Source of the DNA: a virus
IMG/VR virus record: IMGVR_UViG_3300032223_000741
Coordinates: 1-37,148 of that record
DNA: 37,148 nucleotides
Reading direction: 5' to 3' (one strand)
Each line of letters opens with the position of its first letter. The first letter of the stretch is position 1. The translations under genes and the position numbers were made by a program. The notes beneath the pieces were generated by a model that ran no database searches, was not told where the DNA came from, and saw nothing but the letters and a program-made list of their open reading frames with translations. Shown in pieces: positions 24,049-32,199 of the stretch.

Positions 24049-26424
24049 TTAGTTCTGTGTAGCCTCGCTAACTTCAAAATTCACCACAAGGGCGGCAACG
24101 GTAAGGGGAACCGGCTGCGTCTGGCGGACATAAAGATCAACGCCATCTGCCCAATTAGAGGAGGCATATGCCCTCTCGTACCCGTTCAGCACCGGGGGCG
24201 AGGAGTCCATAACATCGGTCAGGGTGCGCGAAACAAGAGGAAGCCAGTTGGTGCCATCGGTAGAGATTTCCCCGCCCGTGGACTGGTAGACCTTGAGGTT
24301 GATGCGCGGAATCCTCATGCGCCGGCCTTGTGAAGTGCCGTCCTGCAAATTGGTATCGACCCTCTGGGGAACCAGCGTTGAGGTGAAGGGCAAACCAACA
24401 AGCACCCTGGACGCAGGAATCTGTAGAGTGATGCTTCCGCTGACTACGGTGGGTTGGGACACAATAAGCGATCCTACGGCATTGTCGGCCCATACAGAGA
24501 CCGTCTTGCCCTCTAGGTGAGATAGCCCCGTGATCGTGGAGGTAGGGGAACCATAGGTCTTGAGAATGCCGGCATCCACATACCACCAGTTAGACTTGTC
24601 GGCGGTATCCAGGGAGTCACGCATACCGAGCTTGAAGCGTTCCACATAGCGTTTTGTGGAACCATTGATGGTGCGCTTGACCAGTACCCAGACTTCATCC
24701 TCGGCATTGACTCCGTTAATTGTGGCAACCGATTCAAAGGTGCCATCGGTAATATGACGGGCAAAGCCCACCACTTGCTGCTCTCGCTCGTAGGTCATAG
24801 AGACCAACTGACCATCTCCTCGGACAAACCATAGGATTGCGTCTGTTACTCGCTGGTAAGCAGTTTCTACAATGCCGTTGCGGGTGGTATGCTCGGCTAG
24901 GGCGGTGACATCGTTAGAGACCCAAGACTCGCTTGCCCAGGTGTAGACCAGTTCCCTGATCTTACGGGACATCCGCTGGATATAGAGGATTGTGTCGTTG
25001 ATGATTTGCGCCCCAAGGCTAGAGGAGCCGTAGTGGGACTGCTGACGCACATTGACATTGGTAGGGGTAATCGGGCGGGTCTGGTCACTTGCAGACATTG
25101 ACCACTCATCAAGAGTCGTGCCGATCAGGAGGGCGCTCTTACTGACAAGCCATTGGATTGCTCCGCCGGTAGTGGAGGCCAAGGTGAAAAACCAAGAGTC
25201 AGCGTCATAGGCGCCCTGCTTGAAGTTCTGGAAATCGTTGCTGTAGCTACCCCATAGCGAGGAAGGATTGCTGGCGGTGCCGGCATAAATGATGCGGCTA
25301 TCGTGGAGGGCAACGGCATTAGGGTATCCTTGGATGGATGAGAAAGCACCCTCACGCCATTGGGAAGTAGCTGCTGTGCCTCCAAGGGTCTTCAGCACCT
25401 TGGCAGTAACCGTGGTGGAATTGGTGAATCCTGTGATACGGACAAGCCCCCGGAGGGTAGGGTCAAGAGGGGAAAGCATCACCCTTGGTGCCGTGCTGCT
25501 GGTGGTGGCACTGAATCCACTCACCACAAGGCGGAATAGGGTTTCTACAGATTCCTCTCCGCTGGAGGTAGCGTTGTAGTCGCCGGCGCTCTTATAGGTA
25601 CGAACCGTCTTCCAAGTCGTGCCGTTGTCGGTAGACGCCTGCAAGTCAACTTGCGCCGTCCATGTCCCAAAGGTCTGAAGACTCCACTTGCCCAGGATCT
25701 TGATCGTCCCGCTGGTGGCATTGGTATTGTCAATGTTTTGACTGATATAGGTGGTCGGGTTCTGGTGGGCTAACTCGTAGTAGCTCCCGACATGACCACT
25801 CTGGAAGATTCCTGTGGAAGCAGTCAGCGTGATTGCCGACCCCGTGGTAGCCGACGGTGTAATCGTGGTCGTACTCGTATTCTGGTCGAGCATGGGCGCC
25901 CAATTATTCTTGATTGAGGCATCCCCAAAAGGAACCTCACCAATCGTCCAAGAAGTATCTGAAAGACGCGATAAGCGTTGGGGCGGGTAAGAAGGATGGG
26001 TAAGGTATGCAATGTTGTTGATCTGGCAGACTTGAACGGCTCGGAGGTCTGCCTCTTGGTAGGGGTGAGTTGGCGTAATGCCGGTAGCCGTATTGGTGTA
26101 ATCGACCTGGGCTGCTTCAACCGGGGTGCCGCTGTTGGTAATAAGCGCACCGTTTTTCCAGAAACGGATGTAGCCGACTCCAAGCTCCATCACGACATGG
26201 TTGGCATCAGATAGATTAAGACCAATCAGCCGGCAGCGGGTGGAGGATAGCTTGGCTTCTCCAAGGTACTCGGTGCCTGCACGACGGTTGGCAGGCCCAT
26301 AGGGAGTAATGATGAAGTTCTCCAGTACCTTGCAGGAATTGCGGTACTTCTCAAGGTTGGTGCGTGACTCCAGGTAAGGAGACCACTCTCCAGAGTTAAA
26401 GCTAGAGATCAGTTGACTGATCAT
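24049..26424 (-). CDS. Tail tubular protein B (T7 gp12-like), 791 aa
   Basis: The start MISQLISSFNSGEWSPYLESRTNLEKY, then NFIITPYGPANRRAGTEYL (about 36-54), VMELGVGYIRFWKNG (about 71-85) and WEARFI-like beta repeats later, is the standard start of gp12-type nozzle proteins in podoviruses. It forms the tail nozzle below the gp11-type adaptor. Start ATG overlaps the stop of the tail tubular A gene by one base. No long insertions or depolymerase domain were noticed. Confidence 0.9.
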   Translation of the reverse strand: MISQLISSFNSGEWSPYLESRTNLEKYRNSCKVLENFIITPYGPANRRAGTEYLGEAKLSSTRCRLIGLNLSDANHVVMELGVGYIRFWKNGALITNSGTPVEAAQVDYTNTATGITPTHPYQEADLRAVQVCQINNIAYLTHPSYPPQRLSRLSDTSWTIGEVPFGDASIKNNWAPMLDQNTSTTTITPSATTGSAITLTASTGIFQSGHVGSYYELAHQNPTTYISQNIDNTNATSGTIKILGKWSLQTFGTWTAQVDLQASTDNGTTWKTVRTYKSAGDYNATSSGEESVETLFRLVVSGFSATTSSTAPRVMLSPLDPTLRGLVRITGFTNSTTVTAKVLKTLGGTAATSQWREGAFSSIQGYPNAVALHDSRIIYAGTASNPSSLWGSYSNDFQNFKQGAYDADSWFFTLASTTGGAIQWLVSKSALLIGTTLDEWSMSASDQTRPITPTNVNVRQQSHYGSSSLGAQIINDTILYIQRMSRKIRELVYTWASESWVSNDVTALAEHTTRNGIVETAYQRVTDAILWFVRGDGQLVSMTYEREQQVVGFARHITDGTFESVATINGVNAEDEVWVLVKRTINGSTKRYVERFKLGMRDSLDTADKSNWWYVDAGILKTYGSPTSTITGLSHLEGKTVSVWADNAVGSLIVSQPTVVSGSITLQIPASRVLVGLPFTSTLVPQRVDTNLQDGTSQGRRMRIPRINLKVYQSTGGEISTDGTNWLPLVSRTLTDVMDSSPPVLNGYERAYASSNWADGVDLYVRQTQPVPLTVAALVVNFEVSEATQN

Positions 26425-27014
26425 TAGTAAATCCCGCTATAACGGCTCTTTACGAGGTCAGAGTTGATCCAGAGGGGCTTGTGGCGAGGATAGTTGTCCA
26501 CGGCATCAATCCTTCGGGCTTCTCCAAGCATCTGCTTGAAATCACCTTCAAGGCGCTGCTGGATGTCCATGCTGCCTCCTAGTGGCTTTGCTAGTTTAGC
26601 TCCGATAGCTAGGGAAAGAACCTCAACGAAGATTGGGTCAAAGAGGTTAGGGTCTACGACATCCTTGATGTAGGTGATGTAGGCCGTGGACTCGTCAGTC
26701 ATCAACTTGTCGCCAATGATTTCAAAGTCACAATTAGGTTCGTTGCTCTTAAAAGAGTTGAGCGTTTGGATACGGGCAAAATCAGAAGGCAACTGGTAAG
26801 AATAATCCCAATCAAACTCCGGGGGCGTTGCCATTGCCGCGAGTTGGGTCATGCCGACTGCCCAATTCCATTCGTGCATACGCAGGAGGGAGGCGAGCGT
26901 GGGTGCGTAGTGCAGCTTGCAGAACCGAGCTTCAATGCTTGGATCGTCCAACGACATAATCATCTGATTGCCAATTTTAGAGAGGGCAAGGTTGCAGATG
27001 GTCGTGGAATCCAT
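26424..27014 (-). CDS. Tail tubular protein A (T7 gp11-like adaptor), 196 aa
   Basis: MDSTTICNLALSKIGNQMIMSL, then LHYAPTLASLLRMHEWNWA (about 34-52), YQLPSDFARIQTL (about 73-85) and YITYIKDV...FVEVLSLAIGAKLA are the usual landmarks of gp11-like adaptor proteins, including the length near 196 aa. It joins the portal to the nozzle. Its ATG at 27014 follows the capsid terminator by about 17 nt, so it must be read through that hairpin or from a promoter I could not find. Confidence 0.9.
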   Translation of the reverse strand: MDSTTICNLALSKIGNQMIMSLDDPSIEARFCKLHYAPTLASLLRMHEWNWAVGMTQLAAMATPPEFDWDYSYQLPSDFARIQTLNSFKSNEPNCDFEIIGDKLMTDESTAYITYIKDVVDPNLFDPIFVEVLSLAIGAKLAKPLGGSMDIQQRLEGDFKQMLGEARRIDAVDNYPRHKPLWINSDLVKSRYSGIY

Positions 27015-27030
27015 TGTCTTTAGAGTTGTT

Positions 27031-27070
27031 AAAAGAAAGGGGTGGGACGCCTCGCTGGACGCCCCACCCC
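27031..27070 (-). terminator. Strong rho-independent terminator after the capsid gene
   Basis: A 13-bp GC-rich stem (27039-27051 with 27058-27070), with two wobble pairs on the minus transcript and a 6-nt loop, is followed on the minus strand by TTTCTTTT (27038-27031). It begins 14 nt after the capsid stop. This is the best terminator in the window. Confidence 0.85.
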
Positions 27071-27084
27071 CGACTTGTGATTAC

Positions 27085-28014
27085 TTACTTGGTGGTGTCG
27101 GCCAGGATCTTCACAACGCCGGTCTCAAGGAGACGGGAGGCTCCGAGAACCGCTGTGCTGCGGATCTGAAGCGCATGGGACTGCGTAGGCAGAACGTCCA
27201 TGTAGCTCTTCTTGCCACCATCCACGAACACCGCGCTGTTCTTCTGGTAGGCGATGCAGGAACGGATGTTCGATGCAACCGGCAGAAGCTCGGTACGGAT
27301 GACGTTGAAACCGAGGAAGTGATTGACATCCCCGTCAACGAGCGCACGAACGCTGTTGAAGAGATTGCTTGTCACCTCGGTTGTGGCGAGGAGGTCGGCA
27401 ACTTCCTTGGCGCTAATCACCAGGATGCGGTCTTCGGCGGGAGCCTCGGCAGCATCAAGGATCTTCTTGGCCTGACGGATCTTGGCGATGGTCAGGGAGG
27501 AGTTGGTAGCCGTTCCGCCGGCGGGGACGTAATCAACGGCAACCGTCTGTCCGCTGCCAAGGGCAACAGTCGTGGTTGTGTTGTTGAGTCCGAACCCGGA
27601 GGAGGTCGAAGCCGTGTCGGTGATCGTGGCGTTGCCGAGCAAAGCGTTGATCAGGATGGTGTCAGCCGTACGGTTGTACGCCGCAGCCTGGGACTGCATA
27701 CACTCGCTGGTGGGCAGGACAACACTTCCGAGGAAGAGGTTGTCGAACTCATCAAACGTGTTGGCGACATCGTAGGGGGTGGGGTATGCCCAACGGGCAG
27801 GCATGGTGACATCACTCACAGGAGTCGAGGCGGCACGGGAAGTGACGCTGCTCATGCTGGTGAGGCCGTACTGATTGAAACGAACTGCGGCGCCCTGGGC
27901 GGAAACGACCTTGGTCTTTTCCTTGAGGCGGGCCTCCATCTGCTGAAGGAGGTGGTTGAAGTTGGTCTCGTACTGGATCACAAAGTGATCGGGAACTTGG
28001 GTAATAGCTGCCAT
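27085..28014 (-). CDS. Major capsid protein, 309 aa
   Basis: The sequence MAAITQVPDHFVIQYETNFNHLLQQMEARL at the N-terminus (an N-arm and E-loop-like start), EDRILVISAKEVADLL (about 192-207), FLGFNVIRTELLPV (about 231-244) and VFVDGGKKSYMDVLPT...LLETGVVKILADTTK at the end are the landmarks of the HK97-fold capsid family found in T7-plan podoviruses. Ala/Thr/Ser-rich. It is the only gene between a promoter (28170-28198) and a strong terminator (27031-27070), which fits a high-copy product. It has no visible Shine-Dalgarno site; the leader is structured instead. Confidence 0.9.
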   Translation of the reverse strand: MAAITQVPDHFVIQYETNFNHLLQQMEARLKEKTKVVSAQGAAVRFNQYGLTSMSSVTSRAASTPVSDVTMPARWAYPTPYDVANTFDEFDNLFLGSVVLPTSECMQSQAAAYNRTADTILINALLGNATITDTASTSSGFGLNNTTTTVALGSGQTVAVDYVPAGGTATNSSLTIAKIRQAKKILDAAEAPAEDRILVISAKEVADLLATTEVTSNLFNSVRALVDGDVNHFLGFNVIRTELLPVASNIRSCIAYQKNSAVFVDGGKKSYMDVLPTQSHALQIRSTAVLGASRLLETGVVKILADTTK

Positions 28015-28035
28015 AATGTTTAGTGTTTAGGGGTT

Positions 28036-28158
28036 TGTGTAGGTTATCTAACTTAAACCGAGTAAATGGTTGTCTCTTGCGAGATCACTTAACTTCGGGG
28101 ATGACCAACCTACACAGATCCACAGATGGCAGTTGCCAGAGGGGTTGTCTCTCGGTTT
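28036..28158 (-). promoter_or_regulatory. Structured capsid-gene leader with interleaved inverted repeats
   Basis: TGTGTAGGTT (28036-28045) pairs with AACCTACACA (28107-28116), and AAACCGAG (28055-28062) pairs with CTCGGTTT (28151-28158). The order a-b-a'-b' is a pseudoknot topology if both form, or two alternative hairpins. A 10-bp direct repeat GGTTGTCTCT lies at 28068-28077 and 28143-28152. The innermost arm ends 22 nt before the capsid ATG at 28014. There is no open reading frame of note in 28015-28386. Confidence 0.6.
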
Positions 28159-28169
28159 GTCTATTTAAC

Positions 28170-28198
28170 CACCTAACATCCCTCTTCTAACTGGTCAA
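28170..28198 (-). promoter_or_regulatory. Putative capsid-gene promoter with long leader
   Basis: Minus strand TTGACC (28198-28193), 17 bp, TAGGTG (28175-28170). The spacer AGTTAGAAGAGGGATGT closely matches that of the promoter at 32165-32193. The leader would be about 150 nt, unlike the leaderless promoters elsewhere. Confidence 0.6.
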
Positions 28199-28299
28199 CG
28201 ATAATTCTTACAAAAAGATTGCACTATATGAAATGATTTGTCTAGGCAGCAATAGTACCCGTCACGCCTCTTGCTGAGGGTTCAAATCCCACTCCGACC

Positions 28300-28326
28300 C
28301 TTTAATAACGCATTTCCTTATTAAAG
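28300..28326. repeat. AT-rich inverted repeat, 9-bp arms
   Basis: CTTTAATAA (28300-28308) and TTATTAAAG (28318-28326) are exact reverse complements around a 9-nt loop. It lies just downstream (minus direction) of the SSB terminator and before the capsid promoter, and may be an operator or an extra stem of the terminator. Confidence 0.5.
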
Positions 28327-28329
28327 CAG

Positions 28330-28356
28330 AAACCCCCACCAGTTTCCCGGTGAGGG
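28330..28356 (-). terminator. Rho-independent terminator after the SSB-like gene
   Basis: On the minus strand CCCTCACCGG-GAAA-CTGGTGGGGG (28356-28333) forms a 10-bp stem with two wobble pairs and a GAAA loop, followed by TTTCTGCTTT. It stops the portal-scaffold-SSB transcript before the capsid promoter. Confidence 0.8.
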
Positions 28357-28386
28357 CTTCTTGCATGAACCAAACCAAGCTAAATG

Positions 28387-28698
28387 TTAGAAGGGAATAT
28401 CGTCATCGTCACGCTGCTTCTGGTATCCGTTGCCCTTGGCCTGATTGTGGGCAGAATAAGCCGGTGCAGGGGGGTAATCGTTCCGCTTTGGGGAGTTGGC
28501 ATAGCTGCCTCCCTGGGGCTTGTCGGTGATGCTGATGGTCAACATCTCCTTGCCAGACTTGGACATCTTCTCCCATGCCGCAATCTGGTACTCCACCCCT
28601 CCAAGGGTCATCTTGCCTGACCACTTGGGGGCTTTCGGATTCTCGCTCCCCTTGAGGAACATGACTCCTTTACGCTCGTTATCGAATTGATTATCCAT
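28387..28698 (-). CDS. SSB-like protein with canonical acidic C-terminal tip, 103 aa
   Basis: The last residues are RDDDDIPF, the tip by which bacterial SSB binds partner proteins (RecO, PriA, exonuclease I, DNA polymerase III chi). The N-terminal half (VMFLKGSENPKAPKWSGKM, then VEYQIAAWEKMSKSGKEMLTISI) is a small beta-rich domain like those of short phage single-strand DNA-binding proteins, shorter than the usual OB fold. A flexible Asn/Gln/Pro-rich linker joins the two. It probably coats single-stranded DNA and recruits host or phage replication and recombination proteins. It is unexpectedly placed between the scaffold and capsid genes. Overlaps the scaffold stop by 8 nt. Confidence 0.8.
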   Translation of the reverse strand: MDNQFDNERKGVMFLKGSENPKAPKWSGKMTLGGVEYQIAAWEKMSKSGKEMLTISITDKPQGGSYANSPKRNDYPPAPAYSAHNQAKGNGYQKQRDDDDIPF

Positions 28699-29593
28699 TT
28701 TTCAGAAGGTCGGAGACCAAATCGCCGGTTGCTTTGTCGCCTGCTTGCAGTTTTGAATACAGAGGGTTGGATGGGTTGGTCATAATGTCCATAGCCCGTG
28801 CCTTGCCTGCCATCATGGTTCCTGCGGTATCAGAGGAGACGATCTTGTCGTCACTCATCATCCGGGCGAGTCGGTTGAAAGCTAGGACAACAGAAGGGTC
28901 AGAGAAGCCCTTGGAGTTGACATCGACGCCGGCTACCTGGGCGGCGCGACGGGCAACGCTCAACTCGACCTCAAACTTGTCTCCCCATGCTTCAGCAAGA
29001 GCCTTGCGCCCTGCTTCAATTTCCGCTTTCTGCTGGATAGCAGCCTGCTCCGCCCTGGAAGACTCAAAGGCAGCGTATTTAGCCATGATCTTGTCCATCT
29101 GGGCAGGAGTGACGCCTGCTTCATGGGCAACCGAGTTAAACTCCTTGGCTACATTGTCATCCCACTCGTAGCCGGCAGGCAGATCCTTGGGACGCAACTG
29201 GTAGGCGTCAGCGGAATCGGGGACACCGAGCTTCTTGAGGAATGCGGCTTTCTCTTCCGGGGAAGCCTTCTCGTCAGGGATCAGGATAGCATCGGCCTTC
29301 TTGCCGAGCATCTTCTGCTGGGAGGTAAGGGTCTTGAGGACGCCGTTGATGTCCTTGAATTGACCAAGGATTTGCTTGGAGTCGGCAAGGTCTTTGGGGA
29401 GACGGTCTAGCCAACCTTCGGAAAACTCTCCCTTCTCATTGACCCAGGGCGAGTCAGTAGAGGGAGCCGGCGGTGCCTGATTGATCAGGCTATCGGCAGA
29501 GGGTTCGGGAGTGCTGACTGCTGGAGCAGGATCAGCGTTAAGAAGCGCATTGCCGTCTACGGGCGTTGCGACTTGTCCTTCGGATGTAATCAT
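28691..29593 (-). CDS. Scaffolding protein, 300 aa
   Basis: Acidic and helical, with a Pro/Ala-rich N-terminus, SPWVNEKGEFSEGWLDRLPKDL (about 47-68), and then KLGVPDSADAYQLRPKDLP (about 120-138), both recurring elements of podoviral scaffolds; the C-terminal region is helical and basic at the end (LVSDLLKNG). It lies at the T7 gp9 position, after portal and before capsid. It directs procapsid assembly and should leave before DNA packaging. Confidence 0.85.
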   Translation of the reverse strand: MITSEGQVATPVDGNALLNADPAPAVSTPEPSADSLINQAPPAPSTDSPWVNEKGEFSEGWLDRLPKDLADSKQILGQFKDINGVLKTLTSQQKMLGKKADAILIPDEKASPEEKAAFLKKLGVPDSADAYQLRPKDLPAGYEWDDNVAKEFNSVAHEAGVTPAQMDKIMAKYAAFESSRAEQAAIQQKAEIEAGRKALAEAWGDKFEVELSVARRAAQVAGVDVNSKGFSDPSVVLAFNRLARMMSDDKIVSSDTAGTMMAGKARAMDIMTNPSNPLYSKLQAGDKATGDLVSDLLKNG

Positions 29594-29778
29594 TTGATTT
29601 GATGGGTTTCGGGGTAGTTGGTCGGTATGCGGTCGGAATATCGTTCAATGAACTCCTCGCGGGAGTGTGTGGTCTTGAACCAGAGAATGTAGTCGGGAGT
29701 GAGGTCTCCTAGCTCTGGGGAGCGTTCTGGTTCGGGTAAATCAACGCTTGGGATCGGGTTTTTTCGTGGTCTTGCCAT
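29590..29778 (-). CDS. Small unknown protein, 62 aa
   Basis: MARPRKNPIPSVDLPEPERSP... is basic at the start and acidic later (ILWFKTTHSREEFIERYSDR). ATG 29778 is preferred over TTG 29796 because the TTG form only adds six residues. It overlaps the upstream 91-aa gene by 38 nt and the scaffold start by 4 nt. No family recognised. Confidence 0.55.
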   Translation of the reverse strand: MARPRKNPIPSVDLPEPERSPELGDLTPDYILWFKTTHSREEFIERYSDRIPTNYPETHQIK

Positions 29779-30016
29779 TGTTATGTTTGGTCGCAATCGC
29801 CTTCATATGGAGCAGTACGCTCCTTTGCCCGTCCCTGATTGCGGCTCGGATGGGGCAAAAGTCTCCCTTGGAATCGGGAATGAATGCCTGGGCGTTGATG
29901 CCAAAGGCTTTCTCTAGGTCAGCAATGACCAGCAGACCGGGATCGGTTTCAAAGTAACCGTAGGCGGCGGCGGTGCGCTGAATCTCAATGTCTCTGTCAG
30001 TTAGATTGTTCGGCAT
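29741..30016 (-). CDS. Bbp19-like phage protein, 91 aa
   Basis: The helix LLVIADLEKAFGINAQAFIPDSKG (about 29-52) followed by RAAIRDGQRSVLLHMKAIA (about 58-76) resembles the small Bbp19-like proteins found next to portal genes in BPP-1-type podoviruses: RDGQRS is the recognisable part. Function of that family is unknown; its place between portal and scaffold suggests a head-assembly or accessory role. Confidence 0.45.
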   Translation of the reverse strand: MPNNLTDRDIEIQRTAAAYGYFETDPGLLVIADLEKAFGINAQAFIPDSKGDFCPIRAAIRDGQRSVLLHMKAIATKHNNGKTTKKPDPKR

Positions 30017-30032
30017 AATCGGAATGGGTTCG

Positions 30033-31793
30033 TTACATCATTGAGGACATCTGCTGTTGCATCCCTTGAACCATTGGAGAATCTCCCTTGATGCTGCCCA
30101 CCTTCTGGGCGACATCGGCAGCATGGGCTTGAGCCTGCATTTCCTGCTGTTGCTGTGCGGCCTGCGCCCTCTGCTGGCGCATCTGGGCAACCTGATCTTT
30201 GGGTCGGAGGTATTCGCTATCCATTCCGGCGGCTAGGGCGCCTTCACGCACCATCTTGTCGGTGTCAAAGTTGTCAAAGGCCGAAGGGTCTTGAGTGACC
30301 TGGACAAGCATGGATGCCCTCTGGATCGTGGCATCAGTAGCACCCTGCTCCATGTTCTTAACCGCTAGGGCAATGCGGCTATTGAAGTTAACCTTTGGTT
30401 CGGGAATAAAGAGTTCCCCGGTCGGCCCTTGCTGAATGAGGGCTTCCGGGGGTGGGGGGAATGCTCCGTTCCTTGCCAAGATGCCGTAGACTCGCTGAAG
30501 GAGAGGGGTCAGGAGTTCAGTCGTGAGACGGGAGAAGGTAGGAGAGAATTGAGCTAGACGCTCGGCGTTGCGGGCGTTGACCTCGGTAGCTGTCATCCGA
30601 TTAGGGGCGCCGGCCTCCTGTTGGGTGAACATCTGGAAGAGAGGGACGCTGAAAGCATCGTTGATGTCATCCTGCTTCTGCTTCACTCGCTCTAGGCCTA
30701 TGTCGTAACGACCCTGGGTAGCCCATTCAATAGGACGGGAGTTAGGGTCAGCGGCGTTGAAGTAGGTGACGCCACCGGCTCGGAGGTCGATGGATGACTC
30801 CAAAGAATCGGGAGCGAGAATGCGTGGGAAGGCAGCCAGCTCGGCTAGACTGTCCATTTGCTTCTGCAAGAAGTTCAACTGCCTCAAGTCAGGCATGGCG
30901 ACCCATGATGGAGACCATCCATAGGCTGACTTCTGCCACTTGAGGTAACGGGTAGCCATGAAAGGCAACTCGTCATATCCAGAGTCACGCATCACAAACT
31001 TGCCCTTCTCCTCGACATAGACCGAGGCAATGGGCTTGTTGGGGCCATCTAGCTTCTTCTTGTCGCGCTGACCCTCCTCGCGGGGATAGACCGCATGGAT
31101 GATGTGGAACTTCTCTTCCATGCCCTTGCCATTGGGTTCGTTGTAGCATTTGCGAACCGTGTCGCTGACATTCTCAATGCCGAATTGCTGGACGATCTGC
31201 CTAGCAGTCATCTCAATGCGGCGGAACATGGTGTCCACATATCCCTCGTAGTTCTCGGAGATACAGAAGGTGCCTACATCAACATTGGTGAAGGTGATAG
31301 GGAGCTTCTCTCCGGGTTCCACGAAGAGGACTGCGGTGCCGAAGCATCCGCGGTCTAGGTAAAGCTCATGGATAGCCTGGTGGAAGTTGCTACGGGCAAG
31401 CGTCTCCATGACGATCTCGGTGACTTCAGCAAAGTATTCTTGGACGCCATCTCCATCTTCGATGGACTCTGGAGCTTCAAAACTGCACCAGCGGCTATCA
31501 GCCGGCGTGATGTAGCTCATGCAACCGGCGGCAAGCACTTGGTTAGCCCTGACCCCGGTGGAGTCATAGAGGCGAGACTCACGCTCGGTATTGGGCGTAA
31601 TCGAGGTAGCAAGAATGTAGCTCTTGCGGGGCATGACTAGCTCCGCGATCTGCTGCCACATTGACATCCAGTAATTGCGGTCAGCCTCTAGCTTTGACCA
31701 CCTAGCCACAATGCCGGCGGCAAGCTCGGTCTTGTTACCACCCTTGGCAGGAGTATCAACTGACTCGGCAACTGCTTCTTTGTCTTTTGCCAT
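30033..31793 (-). CDS. Portal protein (T7 gp8-like head-tail connector), 586 aa
   Basis: Forms the dodecameric DNA channel at one capsid vertex. Landmarks: LEADRNYWMSMWQQIAELVMPRK (about 35-57; extent only), SRLYDSTGVRANQVLAAGCMSYITPADSRWCSFEAPE (about 75-111), RRIEMTARQIVQQFG (about 187-201), GAPNRMTATEVNARNAERLAQFSP (about 402-425). It ends in a Gln/Met-rich tail. The start overlaps the stop of the proline-rich gene by one base. Confidence 0.92.
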   Translation of the reverse strand: MAKDKEAVAESVDTPAKGGNKTELAAGIVARWSKLEADRNYWMSMWQQIAELVMPRKSYILATSITPNTERESRLYDSTGVRANQVLAAGCMSYITPADSRWCSFEAPESIEDGDGVQEYFAEVTEIVMETLARSNFHQAIHELYLDRGCFGTAVLFVEPGEKLPITFTNVDVGTFCISENYEGYVDTMFRRIEMTARQIVQQFGIENVSDTVRKCYNEPNGKGMEEKFHIIHAVYPREEGQRDKKKLDGPNKPIASVYVEEKGKFVMRDSGYDELPFMATRYLKWQKSAYGWSPSWVAMPDLRQLNFLQKQMDSLAELAAFPRILAPDSLESSIDLRAGGVTYFNAADPNSRPIEWATQGRYDIGLERVKQKQDDINDAFSVPLFQMFTQQEAGAPNRMTATEVNARNAERLAQFSPTFSRLTTELLTPLLQRVYGILARNGAFPPPPEALIQQGPTGELFIPEPKVNFNSRIALAVKNMEQGATDATIQRASMLVQVTQDPSAFDNFDTDKMVREGALAAGMDSEYLRPKDQVAQMRQQRAQAAQQQQEMQAQAHAADVAQKVGSIKGDSPMVQGMQQQMSSMM

Positions 31794-32158
31794 TACGAGC
31801 CGAGTAGGGAACCGCTGCCGGTTGCGCTATTGGAGGAAGCATTAGCGCCACCCTGGAGGAGTGATGCTTTGAAACCGAATCGGCCTGCACCATTCTGGAG
31901 GGCTGACTGCTGCTGTGCGGCTACATCAGCCGAGGATGCAGTCGGTGGTGGTGGCGGTGGGGGGGATGGCGGTGGGGGAGCAGGGATATTGATCGCAGGA
32001 GGAGCAGGAGGTGCCGGGGGACTACCACCCTTGTTGAGCGCCAAGGTGGGCTTCTTATCACGATTCTCTTTGGGGAATGGAATCCCGCCGGCAATAGCCA
32101 TTTCGGGCGTAAGCGCCGAAACTAATTCATCAAAAAAGGCTTCTAATCTTGAAAGCAT
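31793..32158 (-). CDS. Proline-rich protein, 121 aa, upstream of portal
   Basis: Begins MLSRLEAFFDELVSALTPEM, then a long Pro/Ala-rich stretch (about 45-72, with runs such as PPPPPPP), then a Gln/Ala/Asn/Gly-rich tail. The composition is that of an extended linker, not an enzyme. Preceded by a leaderless-type promoter, it is probably the first gene of the head transcript. Its stop overlaps the portal start. A role as head accessory or translational lead-in to the portal is possible. Confidence 0.6.
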   Translation of the reverse strand: MLSRLEAFFDELVSALTPEMAIAGGIPFPKENRDKKPTLALNKGGSPPAPPAPPAINIPAPPPPSPPPPPPPTASSADVAAQQQSALQNGAGRFGFKASLLQGGANASSNSATGSGSLLGS

Positions 32159-32164
32159 TTAGCG

Positions 32165-32193
32165 GAATTAACATCCGCTTACTAACTCGGCAA
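32165..32193 (-). promoter_or_regulatory. Putative head-operon promoter (leaderless type)
   Basis: Minus strand TTGCCG (32193-32188), 17 bp (AGTTAGTAAGCGGATGT), TAATTC (32170-32165). The -35 starts 35 nt before ATG 32158. The spacer matches that of the capsid promoter at 28176-28192 in most positions. Confidence 0.65.
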
Positions 32194-32199
32194 GAGAAA

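Noticed and set aside
26968-28023. Plus-strand open frame of 351 codons across the capsid gene
   Set aside because: It is the antisense frame of the major capsid gene. The minus-strand product matches the capsid family, and the plus-strand product has no recognisable feature.
28211-28300. Complete tRNA gene on the plus strand
   Set aside because: No 5' acceptor strand, D-arm or sound anticodon stem can be found upstream of the T-arm; only the 3' part looks like a tRNA.
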